A stretch of 64,000 nt of DNA from Flavobacteriales bacterium (GCA_947463125.1 CANHQZ010000001.1:62001-126000), one strand, 5' to 3'; counted from the first letter of the stretch, positions 1 through 10,387 are shown. Numbers and translations: made by a program. Notes: a model not told the origin generated them from the letters alone.

Positions 1-717
1 CATGGAAGGGCTGTCGGGGGCGGGCGCGGTAATATCCAGAATCAGGTTGTGCTCGAGAATTGCCTTCTGGGTGCTGTCACCAAAACCCGCAATACGGGTA
101 TCATTCTGCACAAAATCGGGGAAGTTATCGTACAGTGACTTGATATCGGCAGGGCTGAAAAACACAAGAATATCATAGAACACTTCGCGCAGATCACTGA
201 GATCGCTGCTTACCGTTCTGTATATAATACATTCTTTAAAATTCAGTTTATGCTCCGCAAAAAAATCTGGAATACTGGGTTTGCGTATATCGGAACAAGG
301 AAACAGAAACTTTTCCGATCCGTGGTTTTTCATCAGATTCAGAAAATCTTTTTCGGTGCCCTTGCCGTGAAACATTTTGCGCTTGCGTGGCACAATGTAT
401 TTCTGCACATAGTTGGATACATTCTCGTTGATAGAGAAATATTTGGTATCCTGCGGCATTTCCACTTTCATTTCCAATGCCATGGTAAAGAATGAATCTA
501 CCGCATTTTTTGAATTAAAAATGATGGCTGTGTACTCCGGAAAGCTCACCTTTTGTCTTCTGATTTCCTTTGCCGTGAGGGGCTCAATGTGAATAAAGGA
601 TCGGAAATCTATCTTGAGTTTATATTTTTTGGCAAAATCCTCATAGACATTTTTGCCGACTTCCGGCTGGGGCTGGGTAATGAGAATGCTCTTTACCTTT
701 TTCTCTCTTTCGTTCAT
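1..717 (-). CDS. hemD: Uroporphyrinogen-III synthase (HemD), C-terminus truncated by window edge
   Basis: Reverse-strand frame from ATG at 717 (MNEREKKVKSILITQPQPEVGKNVYEDFAKKY...) is open to position 1; ATGA overlap with the upstream DUF4271 gene; sequence resembles Bacteroidota HemD. Confidence 0.8.
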   Translation of the reverse strand, partial: MNEREKKVKSILITQPQPEVGKNVYEDFAKKYKLKIDFRSFIHIEPLTAKEIRRQKVSFPEYTAIIFNSKNAVDSFFTMALEMKVEMPQDTKYFSINENVSNYVQKYIVPRKRKMFHGKGTEKDFLNLMKNHGSEKFLFPCSDIRKPSIPDFFAEHKLNFKECIIYRTVSSDLSDLREVFYDILVFFSPADIKSLYDNFPDFVQNDTRIAGFGDSTQKAILEHNLILDITAPAPDSPSM

Positions 718-1664
718 GGAGTCTGTGAGATACTGAAAAGGGTTTTAGTCAGAATTGCATGGGGCAAAACTTCCAGGGCGCAAAAATACAACATATTCGT
801 AAATGAATAATTTTTTTCCCGAAACAAGTAAACCAATTGCACAAGCATTCTTAATAAAAACCATGCAATCACCATGAATACAAGGTACTTAGAGACAGGA
901 AATTCTTTCAGCCTAGATGGATTGTAATATACAATATTTATAAGCAGAAACACTACAATAGCGGCCCATAAATCTACAGTAATCTGCTTTTGAAGCATGG
1001 CTCTTGAAACTTCGCCGGAGGCAAAAACAAACGATTGCAAACGCTGCGAAAAATAAAGCAAAACCTTCCACAAGGAAACACCAACCAGCATCACAAAAAA
1101 GAAAATAATGCTGTTCAATTGCAAAAACTGGCTGTAAACAGCAATTAAAAGACCTAACTGCGCCATTACGAAGGTAGAAATCAAGATACAAACAAAGCTC
1201 CCCGAAGTAAATGAAAGGGATCGGTCCATGATTAACTCATTAAAATAATAATGATTAAATACACCTCTGTACCGCTGATGAAGTTGTTTGGGAAATGCGG
1301 CTCTGTAATACACGAACAAGCCAAGCACTATAAGAGATATAAGGAAAAACCAGAATTTGGCCTGTCCCACGCGGTAAAACGCCTGATGCGCAAACGGGTC
1401 AAACGGATTTTTCACCCTGGGAAGTACTGTTTTATTGACCTTAATGGAAAATCTCGACTTGAGTGCACTGTAGAGCGTATCATCTTTGAGACTGTCCAGA
1501 AAGCGGTTCTGAGCCCGTTTCTGGGTATCTCTGCCCTCTCTGCGCTCTGTGCGTACTATTCTTTTGCGCTTTTTTTGGCTTTCGGCAACTGAAGCTTGCG
1601 CGACTGAAACCAGCGTAAACAAAGCCAGCAGTGCAATTAAGAGATTTTTACGTTTAAAAAGCAT
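714..1664 (-). CDS. DUF4271 domain-containing membrane protein
   Basis: 316 aa, signal peptide plus multiple TM segments; directly upstream of hemD as commonly seen for DUF4271. Confidence 0.75.
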   Translation of the reverse strand: MLFKRKNLLIALLALFTLVSVAQASVAESQKKRKRIVRTERREGRDTQKRAQNRFLDSLKDDTLYSALKSRFSIKVNKTVLPRVKNPFDPFAHQAFYRVGQAKFWFFLISLIVLGLFVYYRAAFPKQLHQRYRGVFNHYYFNELIMDRSLSFTSGSFVCILISTFVMAQLGLLIAVYSQFLQLNSIIFFFVMLVGVSLWKVLLYFSQRLQSFVFASGEVSRAMLQKQITVDLWAAIVVFLLINIVYYNPSRLKEFPVSKYLVFMVIAWFLLRMLVQLVYLFREKNYSFTNMLYFCALEVLPHAILTKTLFSISQTP

Positions 1665-3357
1665 TGCTTAGTCCCAGATGAAATTTAGCATCACGCAGCG
1701 TAAATCCCTGACCTTCATTACCCAGCGCCCATGCAAAGCTAAGAACTCCGGCTCCTGTTTTCAGCCCACCCGCCAGCCCAAGGCTGTAAATTGACTGAAA
1801 CCTTTCCTGCATGCGGGTTTCATTACGGAATACAGCCCCCGAAATAAAGGGAGCAACAAATCCGGACTCGCCGGCCATGAAGCGAAATTCTGCATTGGCC
1901 ATGTGAAAAGCGTTCGCAAAAATACGTTGCTCATTGAACCCGCGGATAGAATTTATTCCTCCCCAGCGAGACAATTCTGCAAAATTGATACCGGGCGCCC
2001 TGTATTCCTCGCCCTGAAAAGACAAATACAAAACCCAGTTTTTAAAAACAGGTTGAAAAAATGCTCCGTTATACCGAATTTTAAAGGTGTTTTGCCTCAG
2101 CTTTCCGGTTCGTTGAAAACTGTCATACAGGTTCTCTGATACCCCTTCAGCATTTTTCCATACCACCGATGAAACACCTGCATCCCGCAGCCAGGTGCGG
2201 CTTCCCACACCGGCCTCCAACCTGAATGACCAGCCTTTTCGGGGGAAAAACACAACCTGCAAATTCACTTTTTCTAGCGCGGCCGTGTATGACGTGGCCC
2301 TGCTGGGTGCATTTTGCGGCAAACTGCGTCGGGTTTTTACAAAAAATGTATCTATGCCCAGCCCTGTGATATCCGTGCGTTCCACACCCAAACTCCAGCG
2401 CCATTCCCGTGAAGCAGGAAACCGCAGCACTGCACTGCGCCTGAAACGCGTGTATACCGTATCATATTTTTCCAATCCAAAATAAAAACCCGTAACAAAC
2501 GGAGATCCCAGCAAATACGGCAATTCTGTACCTGCAAACAGCTCCTGTGAACGTGCCTGAAAACGACGCCACCTCGAGTAAAAGGAAACTCCATGGCCAA
2601 ACAAATCATAGAAGGCGGCATCGGCTTCGCCGGTCAAAACAGGCTTCAAGTTTGCCTGTGTTGCCAGCCCCAGCAAACCCGACAAACGATCGCGCTTCTG
2701 GCGAATAACGGAGGGGTCCAGTACAAACCGGCCATAATAAAATGAAGGAATTACCGCACCCTTTAAAGCATAACCGTCTACCGCAAGCATTTTGCTTCTA
2801 AATCGCTGAATTTCATCTTCATTATAGGGCATTCCGGCCTCAAATCCACCAATCTTTCGGTAAAAATAGGCCGACAACCGCAAATCATTGCGGCTAATGG
2901 AGTCATAGAGACAAAGAGGACCCGCCGAACGGTCAGCCGAAACATAAACAACACTTCCCCTTGCGCTGTCGGGCACGCAGCGGGCAGTGGCAAAAGGATA
3001 ACCCGTTTGCAGCTGTAACATCAGCCAGCTGTCGAGATATTGAATGTATTCCCGCGGAGTAAACTGTTTGGAGTTTCCGGACTCATGGAAGACAAATGGC
3101 TCTTTTACCCTTGTAATCTCACGCACCGTTCTTTGGTCTCGGGTATTAAAAACCCCTTGCATACGCAACGAGGCCGGCACATTCTTTGGAAAAGCGCTGT
3201 CTCCCCTCTCATTTTCTGTTTTGAATTTCAGAACTTTAGCCGGCACAAACTTAAGTCCCGGGACTGCAAAAGCCCGTTGTGCCTGCAAGGCAGCCAGTAA
3301 GAATATGAAATGAAAGTAGCGCAACCGGTATTGTGTGCAAATTACGAACTTTGCCAT
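1654..3357 (-). CDS. BamA/TamA (Omp85)-superfamily outer membrane protein
   Basis: 567 aa, signal peptide, beta-rich C-terminus, RGF motif (NSIRGFNEQRIF) typical of Omp85 barrels. Confidence 0.7.
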   Translation of the reverse strand: MAKFVICTQYRLRYFHFIFLLAALQAQRAFAVPGLKFVPAKVLKFKTENERGDSAFPKNVPASLRMQGVFNTRDQRTVREITRVKEPFVFHESGNSKQFTPREYIQYLDSWLMLQLQTGYPFATARCVPDSARGSVVYVSADRSAGPLCLYDSISRNDLRLSAYFYRKIGGFEAGMPYNEDEIQRFRSKMLAVDGYALKGAVIPSFYYGRFVLDPSVIRQKRDRLSGLLGLATQANLKPVLTGEADAAFYDLFGHGVSFYSRWRRFQARSQELFAGTELPYLLGSPFVTGFYFGLEKYDTVYTRFRRSAVLRFPASREWRWSLGVERTDITGLGIDTFFVKTRRSLPQNAPSRATSYTAALEKVNLQVVFFPRKGWSFRLEAGVGSRTWLRDAGVSSVVWKNAEGVSENLYDSFQRTGKLRQNTFKIRYNGAFFQPVFKNWVLYLSFQGEEYRAPGINFAELSRWGGINSIRGFNEQRIFANAFHMANAEFRFMAGESGFVAPFISGAVFRNETRMQERFQSIYSLGLAGGLKTGAGVLSFAWALGNEGQGFTLRDAKFHLGLSNAF

Positions 3358-3360
3358 GAA

Positions 3361-4482
3361 TTGTCAGGACTTTATATTCATATTCCGTATTGCCGAAAAG
3401 CCTGTACCTACTGCAATTTTCATTTTACAACGGGCAGCCGGTACCGGGAACAATTCACTGAAATCCTTCAAATGGAGTATAATGCCTGCCTGCCAAACTG
3501 GCCTGATGTTTGGGAAACAATATACTTTGGGGGAGGCACCCCTTCCCTGCTTCCACCGCAGCAACTGGGCAGTTTTATAGAACATGTGGGTAAAACGCGC
3601 GGAATTTCAACCAATGCCGAAATCACGCTGGAGGCCAATCCGGAGGATGTGACACCACAGAACATCCAACAATGGAAACAGGCCGGCATTAACCGAATTA
3701 GCGTGGGTGTGCAGTCGCTCAGCGATTTGGAATTGGAAGCCATGAACCGGGCTCACAATGCGGAAACTTCACTCACTGCAGTTCAAATGCTGCTGGATGT
3801 AGAATTCAGGTCTGTAAACCTGGATTTGATTTATGGCAGTCCCTGGCTTTCAGATGAAGCCTGGGAAACTACCCTGAAGTGGGCTTTCAACTGCGGGGTA
3901 CAGCACATTTCGGCATACGCGCTGACCGCAGAACCAAACACCCGGCTGCAAAAGGATATAGAGAGCGGAAAAACCGGAGAACCGGATGACGAAAAACAGG
4001 CCCGCCATTTCCTGCTTCTGCAGGATTACGCCGCTAATAGCGGCTGGCTGCATTATGAAATCAGCAACATTTGCAAACCCGGTTTTGAAGCCCAACACAA
4101 CAGCAATTACTGGGAAAATAAACCATACCTTGGATTGGGCCCTTCTGCACATAGTTTTGATGGCAAACGCACCCGGCGCTGGAATGTCTCAGACAACCGG
4201 CTGTATGTCACCGGCATTGAAAAAAGGCAACCCGTTTTTGAAGAAGAACTGCTTAGCGACGAAGACAGAATCAATGAAATTATCATCACCCGCCTTAGAC
4301 TGACAAAAGGCCTTGACATAGGTGAAATTGGCGGAATAAATGCTGAATGGTGGAAACAAAAACATGCAGTTATTTTGGATTTTTTGCAAAAAAACCTAGT
4401 ATTAGTAGAAGATAATCATATAAAGCTAACAGCACAGGGACGTTTATTTTCGGACGCAATAAGCAGAGAAATAATGATTTAA
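3361..4482 (+). CDS. hemW: Radical SAM family heme chaperone HemW (TTG start proposed; ORF track start 3310)
   Basis: LSGLYIHIPYCRKACTYCNFHF radical SAM CxxxCxxC motif, GGGTPS, full HemW-like length. Confidence 0.9.
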   Translation: MSGLYIHIPYCRKACTYCNFHFTTGSRYREQFTEILQMEYNACLPNWPDVWETIYFGGGTPSLLPPQQLGSFIEHVGKTRGISTNAEITLEANPEDVTPQNIQQWKQAGINRISVGVQSLSDLELEAMNRAHNAETSLTAVQMLLDVEFRSVNLDLIYGSPWLSDEAWETTLKWAFNCGVQHISAYALTAEPNTRLQKDIESGKTGEPDDEKQARHFLLLQDYAANSGWLHYEISNICKPGFEAQHNSNYWENKPYLGLGPSAHSFDGKRTRRWNVSDNRLYVTGIEKRQPVFEEELLSDEDRINEIIITRLRLTKGLDIGEIGGINAEWWKQKHAVILDFLQKNLVLVEDNHIKLTAQGRLFSDAISREIMI

Positions 4483-4631
4483 AATTTTACAACTTCCTAA
4501 ATCACGCAATATCTATGGGCGTTTCTACATTATTACCACACTATTTTATACTTTTGTTTAACATTTGGAGCAACGCTCCTGTAAAAAAACGTGTCTATCA
4601 CTAAAATCAATAACCTAACATTGCTCATAAT

Positions 4632-6767
4632 ATGAAATTCAAATACTCCCTGCTTATTGCCTGTTTCGCTCTGCTTTTTGGTAAAAATCATGAACTGAAA
4701 GCCCAAAACCAATATGGCTGGACTTTTCGAACAGAATGCTTAACAGTGCTGGCGAGCAACAGCGGCAAGCCAGACAGTTGCCTCACCGTGACCTGGCAGA
4801 CTGCCGGATCAACCTTTAGCGGAAACAGCCTGACTTACAAGTTTCCCGCCAGAGGCACGTACCAGATTTGCATGAAGTTGAAAAGCAAATGCAAAACATG
4901 GGACACAATTATTTGTAAAGCTGTAACCGTAGACACTTGCGCAACCAACCCTTGCCTGAATTTTAAACCGGATTTCACCTGGAAAACCGATTGCAGAACC
5001 GTGAGATTCCTGGCCACATCGGGCATGAGCAGCGCCACAGGGGTTACCTATTCATGGACCTGGGGTGACGGCAGCACAGGCTCTGGTGCGAATCCAACCA
5101 AGCAATATGTAAAAGATGGAGTATACAAGGTATGTCTTAAAGCTTCCTGGAAAATTCCCGGAACCAACACTGTTTGTAACAAGGAAATATGCAAGGAAAT
5201 AAAGGTTGGCTGTAACAACCCGTGTAATATCAAGGGCGAATTAAAGATAACCTATGGCACAGGTGGACAGATTAAGTTTGATGCTTCCAGCAATACAGGT
5301 TTCTACTACACATGGACCTTTGGTGATGGGAGCACCGGTAGTGGCCAAAGCGTTACAAAATGGTATAAAAAACCTGGCACCTATGATGTTTGCGTTCGTA
5401 TATGCGATAAGACACAAAAATGCTGCACCACTATTTGCAGAAAAGTAGTTATCGAAGAACCCTGCAGACTTCAAGGTGGTTTCTCATTCAAAAATACGGG
5501 AAGTGGCAGCTTTAGCTTTAACGGTTACAGCAGCGACAAAGGAGCTTCCTATTCATGGAGTTTTGGCGATGGCACGTCGGGCACAGGATTAAATCCTAAA
5601 AAAACCTACCTGCGCAGTGGAACATACAATGTATGTGTAACCATTACATCTGCTGACAAGCGCTGCAAAATTACCATTTGCAAAAAAGTAGTGGTGGAAA
5701 GCAAGCGCTGCTCGTGGAGTCAGGCCGGATTCAATATCACGAGCACTTCAACCTGTGCCGTAGTAAAACTGGAAGCTTATAACCTTCTTGATACATGCAT
5801 TTCTTACCAATGGACCATAAACGGTGCATTGGTTGACAATGTCGGCGGTCGTTTGAAAACCGTTACGCTCCCTCAGAACGGCACCTACACGATTTGTCTT
5901 AAACTAATTAATAAATGCAGAAATTGCGATACTGTCATTTGCAAATCAGTGAATGTTTCCTGCTACAAATCGCCGTGCAACTGGGCAAAAAGAGGTGCAG
6001 GATTTACAGCCAATGTTAAATGCCCGAATCTTTTACTGGAGGGCAACAACCTGAACAGCGGCTGTGTAAAATATTCCTACACCATCAGCAATATGAATAA
6101 CGTACCGCTAGCCACCTTTAACGGTCGTGTACAAAGTATCGGATTTAACAATAATGGCGATTACAATGTTTGCCTAAAACTAACAGACACCTGCCTCAAA
6201 TGCGATACAATCATCTGTAAAAAAGTAACCGTAAACTGCACTCCATGCAAAGCCGTTGCCAAATTCAGGGTCGACAGTGTAAGTAAAAAAGGTATCGTTT
6301 ATGTAACTAATCAAAGTACCGGGGCGTTTACCTACCTATGGAACTGGGGCGACACAACTACAAGTTCACTTCGTTCCCCAATCTATAAAGTGTACAAATA
6401 CAGTGGTAGCCGCAATATTTGCCTAACCGTATGGGATACGGCAGGAAAATGCAGTACCACCTTCTGCATAACCGTCCAGGTTATCAAATCCAGGTCTTCA
6501 GAACCATCTGCACAAACCACAGGCAGCTTAAACAGAATTGAGGTTTATCCCAATCCTGCAGACCAGACAACTGCAGTAGTATGGAATGGAGCATTTACAA
6601 AGCTGTCGGTGTATTCAACTTCGGGCATGCTGGTTTATCAAAAAAATGTAACCGGCAACCACACAGATGTTCCAACCGCAGACCTCCCAACCGGTATCTA
6701 CACACTGCAACTGCAAGGTGTGGATGGAAAACAAACAAGCCGTTTGCTGGTAAACAGAAACCCCTAA
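4632..6767 (+). CDS. Multi-PKD-domain secreted protein with T9SS type A C-terminal sorting domain
   Basis: Signal peptide; about seven PKD/PKD-like repeats (YSWTWGDGSTGSG etc.); C-terminal NRIEVYPNPADQTTAV...GIYTLQL sorting domain. Confidence 0.88.
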   Translation: MKFKYSLLIACFALLFGKNHELKAQNQYGWTFRTECLTVLASNSGKPDSCLTVTWQTAGSTFSGNSLTYKFPARGTYQICMKLKSKCKTWDTIICKAVTVDTCATNPCLNFKPDFTWKTDCRTVRFLATSGMSSATGVTYSWTWGDGSTGSGANPTKQYVKDGVYKVCLKASWKIPGTNTVCNKEICKEIKVGCNNPCNIKGELKITYGTGGQIKFDASSNTGFYYTWTFGDGSTGSGQSVTKWYKKPGTYDVCVRICDKTQKCCTTICRKVVIEEPCRLQGGFSFKNTGSGSFSFNGYSSDKGASYSWSFGDGTSGTGLNPKKTYLRSGTYNVCVTITSADKRCKITICKKVVVESKRCSWSQAGFNITSTSTCAVVKLEAYNLLDTCISYQWTINGALVDNVGGRLKTVTLPQNGTYTICLKLINKCRNCDTVICKSVNVSCYKSPCNWAKRGAGFTANVKCPNLLLEGNNLNSGCVKYSYTISNMNNVPLATFNGRVQSIGFNNNGDYNVCLKLTDTCLKCDTIICKKVTVNCTPCKAVAKFRVDSVSKKGIVYVTNQSTGAFTYLWNWGDTTTSSLRSPIYKVYKYSGSRNICLTVWDTAGKCSTTFCITVQVIKSRSSEPSAQTTGSLNRIEVYPNPADQTTAVVWNGAFTKLSVYSTSGMLVYQKNVTGNHTDVPTADLPTGIYTLQLQGVDGKQTSRLLVNRNP

Positions 6768-6778
6768 ACCCTTCATTG

Positions 6779-6824
6779 AATTTAACAGAAAAAGCAGGCA
6801 AACGCCTGCTTTTTCTGTTAAATT
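6779..6824 (+). terminator. Perfect 21-bp stem, 4-nt loop hairpin downstream of the PKD protein
   Basis: AATTTAACAGAAAAAGCAGGC-AAAC-GCCTGCTTTTTCTGTTAAATT. Confidence 0.85.
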
Positions 6825-6871
6825 AGCGTAAATAATGTGATATATATCGCTTTTATTCGTTTTATTAGCAG

Positions 6872-6879
6872 TAATTTTG
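6872..6879 (+). promoter_or_regulatory. Bacteroidota -7 promoter element TAATTTTG upstream of universal stress protein
   Basis: Matches TAnnTTTG, 20 nt before ATG at 6899. Confidence 0.5.
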
Positions 6880-6898
6880 CATCATCAATACACACGCT

Positions 6899-7765
6899 AT
6901 GCAACGTAAAACCAATAACAATATTCTTGTCCCCACCGATTTTTCAGATGTCGCCTCGAGTGCTTTAGGCCACGCTATTAAAGTTGCCCAGATTTACAAA
7001 AATGAAATCACCCTGCTGAACATCGTAGATGAAGGATTGTTCGGGGGGATATTCTCCGGCGGAAACCAAACCGAACTTGTCAAAGAAGCAATTCAAAACA
7101 GGCTGAACAACATTGCCGATGAGGTAAAATCCAAACACGGCATTGCGGTACACACCCGCATCGGTTCCGGACGTATCTATAAAACCATTTCCCACATTGC
7201 CAACGATGAAAACTTTGACTCCATTATTATGGGAAGCCACGGTGCCAATGGTCTGGAGCAGGTAATCGGATCAAATGCCAGCAGAACCATTCAGAGCGCT
7301 GAAGTGCCGGTTGTGGTTGTAAAAAACCATTCTGTGGGAGAAGGATACAAAAAAATTGTTATGCCCATGGATCTTTCCATTGAAAGCCGTCAGAAAACAG
7401 ACTGGGCGATACATGTGGCCAAAAAATTCAATTCTGAAATCCATGTAGCCTACCAGGGAAGCAGCGACGAATTTACCCAAAACCGCATCAAAGCCAATAT
7501 CAAGGCGGTTGAAAACAAGCTGTCTCAAAACGGGGTAAACTACAAAGCCGCTGAGATTGAAGACAAATTGCTGGAAAACTACGCGACAGAGATTATGAAT
7601 TATGCTGAAAAAGCCAATGCAGACCTGATTCTCGTAATGACCGATCTGGAAGTTGGATTAACAGATATGCTTCGCGGCACCTACACCCAGCAGATTGTAA
7701 ACAGAAGCAATACACCGGTAATGTGCATCCACCCCAAGGAAACCGGTTTTACCTACGATTATTAA
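6899..7765 (+). CDS. Universal stress protein (tandem UspA domains)
   Basis: NNNILVPTDFSDVASSALGHAIKVA...IIMGSHGANGLEQVIGSNA...VPVVVVK; second Usp domain follows. Confidence 0.9.
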   Translation: MQRKTNNNILVPTDFSDVASSALGHAIKVAQIYKNEITLLNIVDEGLFGGIFSGGNQTELVKEAIQNRLNNIADEVKSKHGIAVHTRIGSGRIYKTISHIANDENFDSIIMGSHGANGLEQVIGSNASRTIQSAEVPVVVVKNHSVGEGYKKIVMPMDLSIESRQKTDWAIHVAKKFNSEIHVAYQGSSDEFTQNRIKANIKAVENKLSQNGVNYKAAEIEDKLLENYATEIMNYAEKANADLILVMTDLEVGLTDMLRGTYTQQIVNRSNTPVMCIHPKETGFTYDY

Positions 7766-7783
7766 TCACGTAAGATTTATATG

Positions 7784-7812
7784 AAAAACCCGTCTGACTG
7801 ACGGGTTTTTTT
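7784..7812. terminator. Bidirectional Rho-independent terminator between convergent usp and TonB receptor genes
   Basis: AAAAACCCGTC-TGACT-GACGGGTTTTTTT. Confidence 0.85.
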
Positions 7813-7817
7813 ATGCT

Positions 7818-10220
7818 TTAAAAGTCCAGAATTACGCCAATGGTAGGCAATACAGTGCCCGATGTATTGGGAAGAAAATCGGCTCTGTACTGCAGCGGAT
7901 TCGCGGGATCGGTGATAAGCGAACCGTCCGCATTGCGTGCCGCCACCAGCGTATTGGGGCCTACATACTGGGTGTTGAAGAAGTTCTGAATATCGAGATA
8001 CAGGTTCAATGAACTTTTTCTGAAGTACCAAACCTTATCCACCCTAACATCAAACTGATTAAAATCACCCACTCTAAGGGTATTCAAACGGCGGTAATCG
8101 GGCAATGCCTGCCCTACCACATCCCAGCTGGATCTGGACAGGGAACGGTTTGTGTCATACGGCGTAAACGGTCTGCCTGTGATAAACCGCCACTTCACAC
8201 CCAACTCCCAGTTGCGCTTCAGTTTCATGCCACCGGTTAGCACAACCGTGTGGCGGCTGTCCCAGGCGCTCGCCACCAGTTTACCCGATGGATCTGCAAA
8301 ACTGCTCCAGCAAAGCGTATAGCTGGCAATACCATACAACCCTTTGCGGCTGCGCCTTTGTACCAAAAATTCCATGCCGTATGCCCTGCCCGTTCCGTTG
8401 GATATCACAGGTTCATTGCCCACAATCGCAAAATCACCGCCCAGATTGCCCAGACTGATACCTTCGCGCAGCGCTACAGGATAACGTTGATATTGCTTAT
8501 AGAAACCCTCCAGGGTAATTTTGGTTTCGGGTCCGTAATTGTACTGAAAACCGGCAGCAGCCATGCTGTTCCGCAGGTACTGCAATGTATTTTGATTGGC
8601 AAGCCTTCCTGAACTGTCACGGTAGCCCATCAGCGTGTAGGCAGGCAACTGGTGAAATCTGCCCACATTGGCATTGAAAAACAATCCGTCTGCAACCGGC
8701 AAAGACGCCGACAATGAAATTCCCGGCTGATTGAGCGGATTACGGGTATTTTCGTTGTAGCCCGAGCCATCGAGCCTGAAACCCATGGCTACCATGGCGC
8801 CGGAAGCAAAACTGCGGTTCCACTTGCTGAAGACATTGTATTTCAGCAAGTTCAAATCACCCCTAAAATTAATGGTCTGAGGACCCACAGGCGTGCTGAT
8901 TCTGTTAAATGTGCTGTTTCCATATTGCGCGAATTCGAAGCCACCGCCATTCATTACAGACCATCTACCAAAGCGGCGAGACTGCTCATATCGCAACTTA
9001 TTTTCTTCCTCGGTGCTGCGGTAATCCAAAATCTTCTTGGAAGGATCCGATTCATCGTTGTCTTGAAATTTGGTGCTGATGTTGCTCAGCATATTCCGGC
9101 TCAAAAAAACCTGGTGCTTGGCTTTGCCAAAATAAGTATAGGAAGCACCAATCATATAGTTCCATTGCTGGTAATCCGGTATGTAACCGAGAAGATACTG
9201 GTTGGTTTTGAGTTTAATGGAATCTGTAATTCCGTCGTTTACATTTGTGTTAATGCGGAAATAATCTACTGCTCCCAGCATCACCACATTTAGTTCTGAT
9301 TTGTTGCTAAGCTTGGTTTTTACTTTGGCCTGATAATCAATAAAATTGGGCAAAAACGGCAGTTTAAGCAAGGTAAATAAACCCTGCAGATAGCTTTGGC
9401 GTGCCGACACTATAAAGGTGGTCTTTTTCGATTTGCCCAGCGGGCCATCGGCCGTGAAACCCAGATCAGAACTCCCCAGGGTAAAGCGAAACTTGGGCTT
9501 GTCTGTATTTCCGTCTATTTGTCTGAAATCAACTACTGCACTCATACCATTGGCATAGTTTATGGGAAAAGCACCGGTGTAAAAATTTACTTCCTTGATA
9601 AAATTTACATTTAGAATTCCAACGGGACCGCCAGTACTGCCCTGGGTCTGAAAGTGATTGATGACAGGAATTTCAAATCCGTCGAGGTAAAACTTGTTTT
9701 CAACCGGCGAACCACCGCGAATCACAATATCATTTCTAAAGCTTGGAACACTAATTACACCCGGAAGCGATTGTACAATTTTACTAATATCGCGGTTACC
9801 GCCCGGATTTCTTTCTATTTCGCGGATGCTCAGTGACTGAGCCCCCACCGGACTTTCTGCCCTGCGGGTCTGCAAAGCGCTGCGTGAAATGTTTACGGTG
9901 CCAATGCTTCTGCTTAAACTCTCCATACTAATCTGCACAAACGGACTTTTATCATAGGTAAACAGCATTTCGGCCGCAAAGGCATCGAAATAACCCTCCC
10001 GGGTTGCACCAATCACATAAAAACCGGGTTCAGCAAGCTCTAAAGCAAAGTTTCCTGCAGAATCGGACTTCCCGGAAATGGATGTCTTTAGAATTTTCAC
10101 CTCAGCCATGGCAATAGGAGCATTTGTGGAAGCATCCTTTACAGTGCCTTTAATTATTATGTTTTGTGAAAAAACAGTTGTGGCTATAAGACACAAAGTA
10201 GAAACGATAGCATAACGCAT
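7818..10220 (-). CDS. TonB-dependent receptor with N-terminal carboxypeptidase-regulatory-like domain
   Basis: IIKGTVKDASTNAPIAMAEVKI...; plug region QSLPGVISVPSFRNDIVIRGGSPVENKFYLDGFEIP; beta-barrel C-terminus. Confidence 0.92.
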   Translation of the reverse strand: MRYAIVSTLCLIATTVFSQNIIIKGTVKDASTNAPIAMAEVKILKTSISGKSDSAGNFALELAEPGFYVIGATREGYFDAFAAEMLFTYDKSPFVQISMESLSRSIGTVNISRSALQTRRAESPVGAQSLSIREIERNPGGNRDISKIVQSLPGVISVPSFRNDIVIRGGSPVENKFYLDGFEIPVINHFQTQGSTGGPVGILNVNFIKEVNFYTGAFPINYANGMSAVVDFRQIDGNTDKPKFRFTLGSSDLGFTADGPLGKSKKTTFIVSARQSYLQGLFTLLKLPFLPNFIDYQAKVKTKLSNKSELNVVMLGAVDYFRINTNVNDGITDSIKLKTNQYLLGYIPDYQQWNYMIGASYTYFGKAKHQVFLSRNMLSNISTKFQDNDESDPSKKILDYRSTEEENKLRYEQSRRFGRWSVMNGGGFEFAQYGNSTFNRISTPVGPQTINFRGDLNLLKYNVFSKWNRSFASGAMVAMGFRLDGSGYNENTRNPLNQPGISLSASLPVADGLFFNANVGRFHQLPAYTLMGYRDSSGRLANQNTLQYLRNSMAAAGFQYNYGPETKITLEGFYKQYQRYPVALREGISLGNLGGDFAIVGNEPVISNGTGRAYGMEFLVQRRSRKGLYGIASYTLCWSSFADPSGKLVASAWDSRHTVVLTGGMKLKRNWELGVKWRFITGRPFTPYDTNRSLSRSSWDVVGQALPDYRRLNTLRVGDFNQFDVRVDKVWYFRKSSLNLYLDIQNFFNTQYVGPNTLVAARNADGSLITDPANPLQYRADFLPNTSGTVLPTIGVILDF

Positions 10221-10387
10221 AAAAGATTAAACAAAAAAACCTTGAAAAAGTTCAACAAAAACAGCAAAATATATCCATTTACAGAAAAAAATACGGGCAC
10301 TGAGCACATGCAGGCTTTTGACCTTGGTCAGTAAACTCAGGACTTTCAGACTTCAACTTTGCAGCTCAACATTTAATTTTTTTAATC

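Noticed and set aside
661-720. Possible frameshift at the hemD start
   Set aside because: Careful reverse complement (ATGAACGAAAGAGAGAAAAAGGTAAAG) shows the ATG is in frame with the HemD coding sequence.
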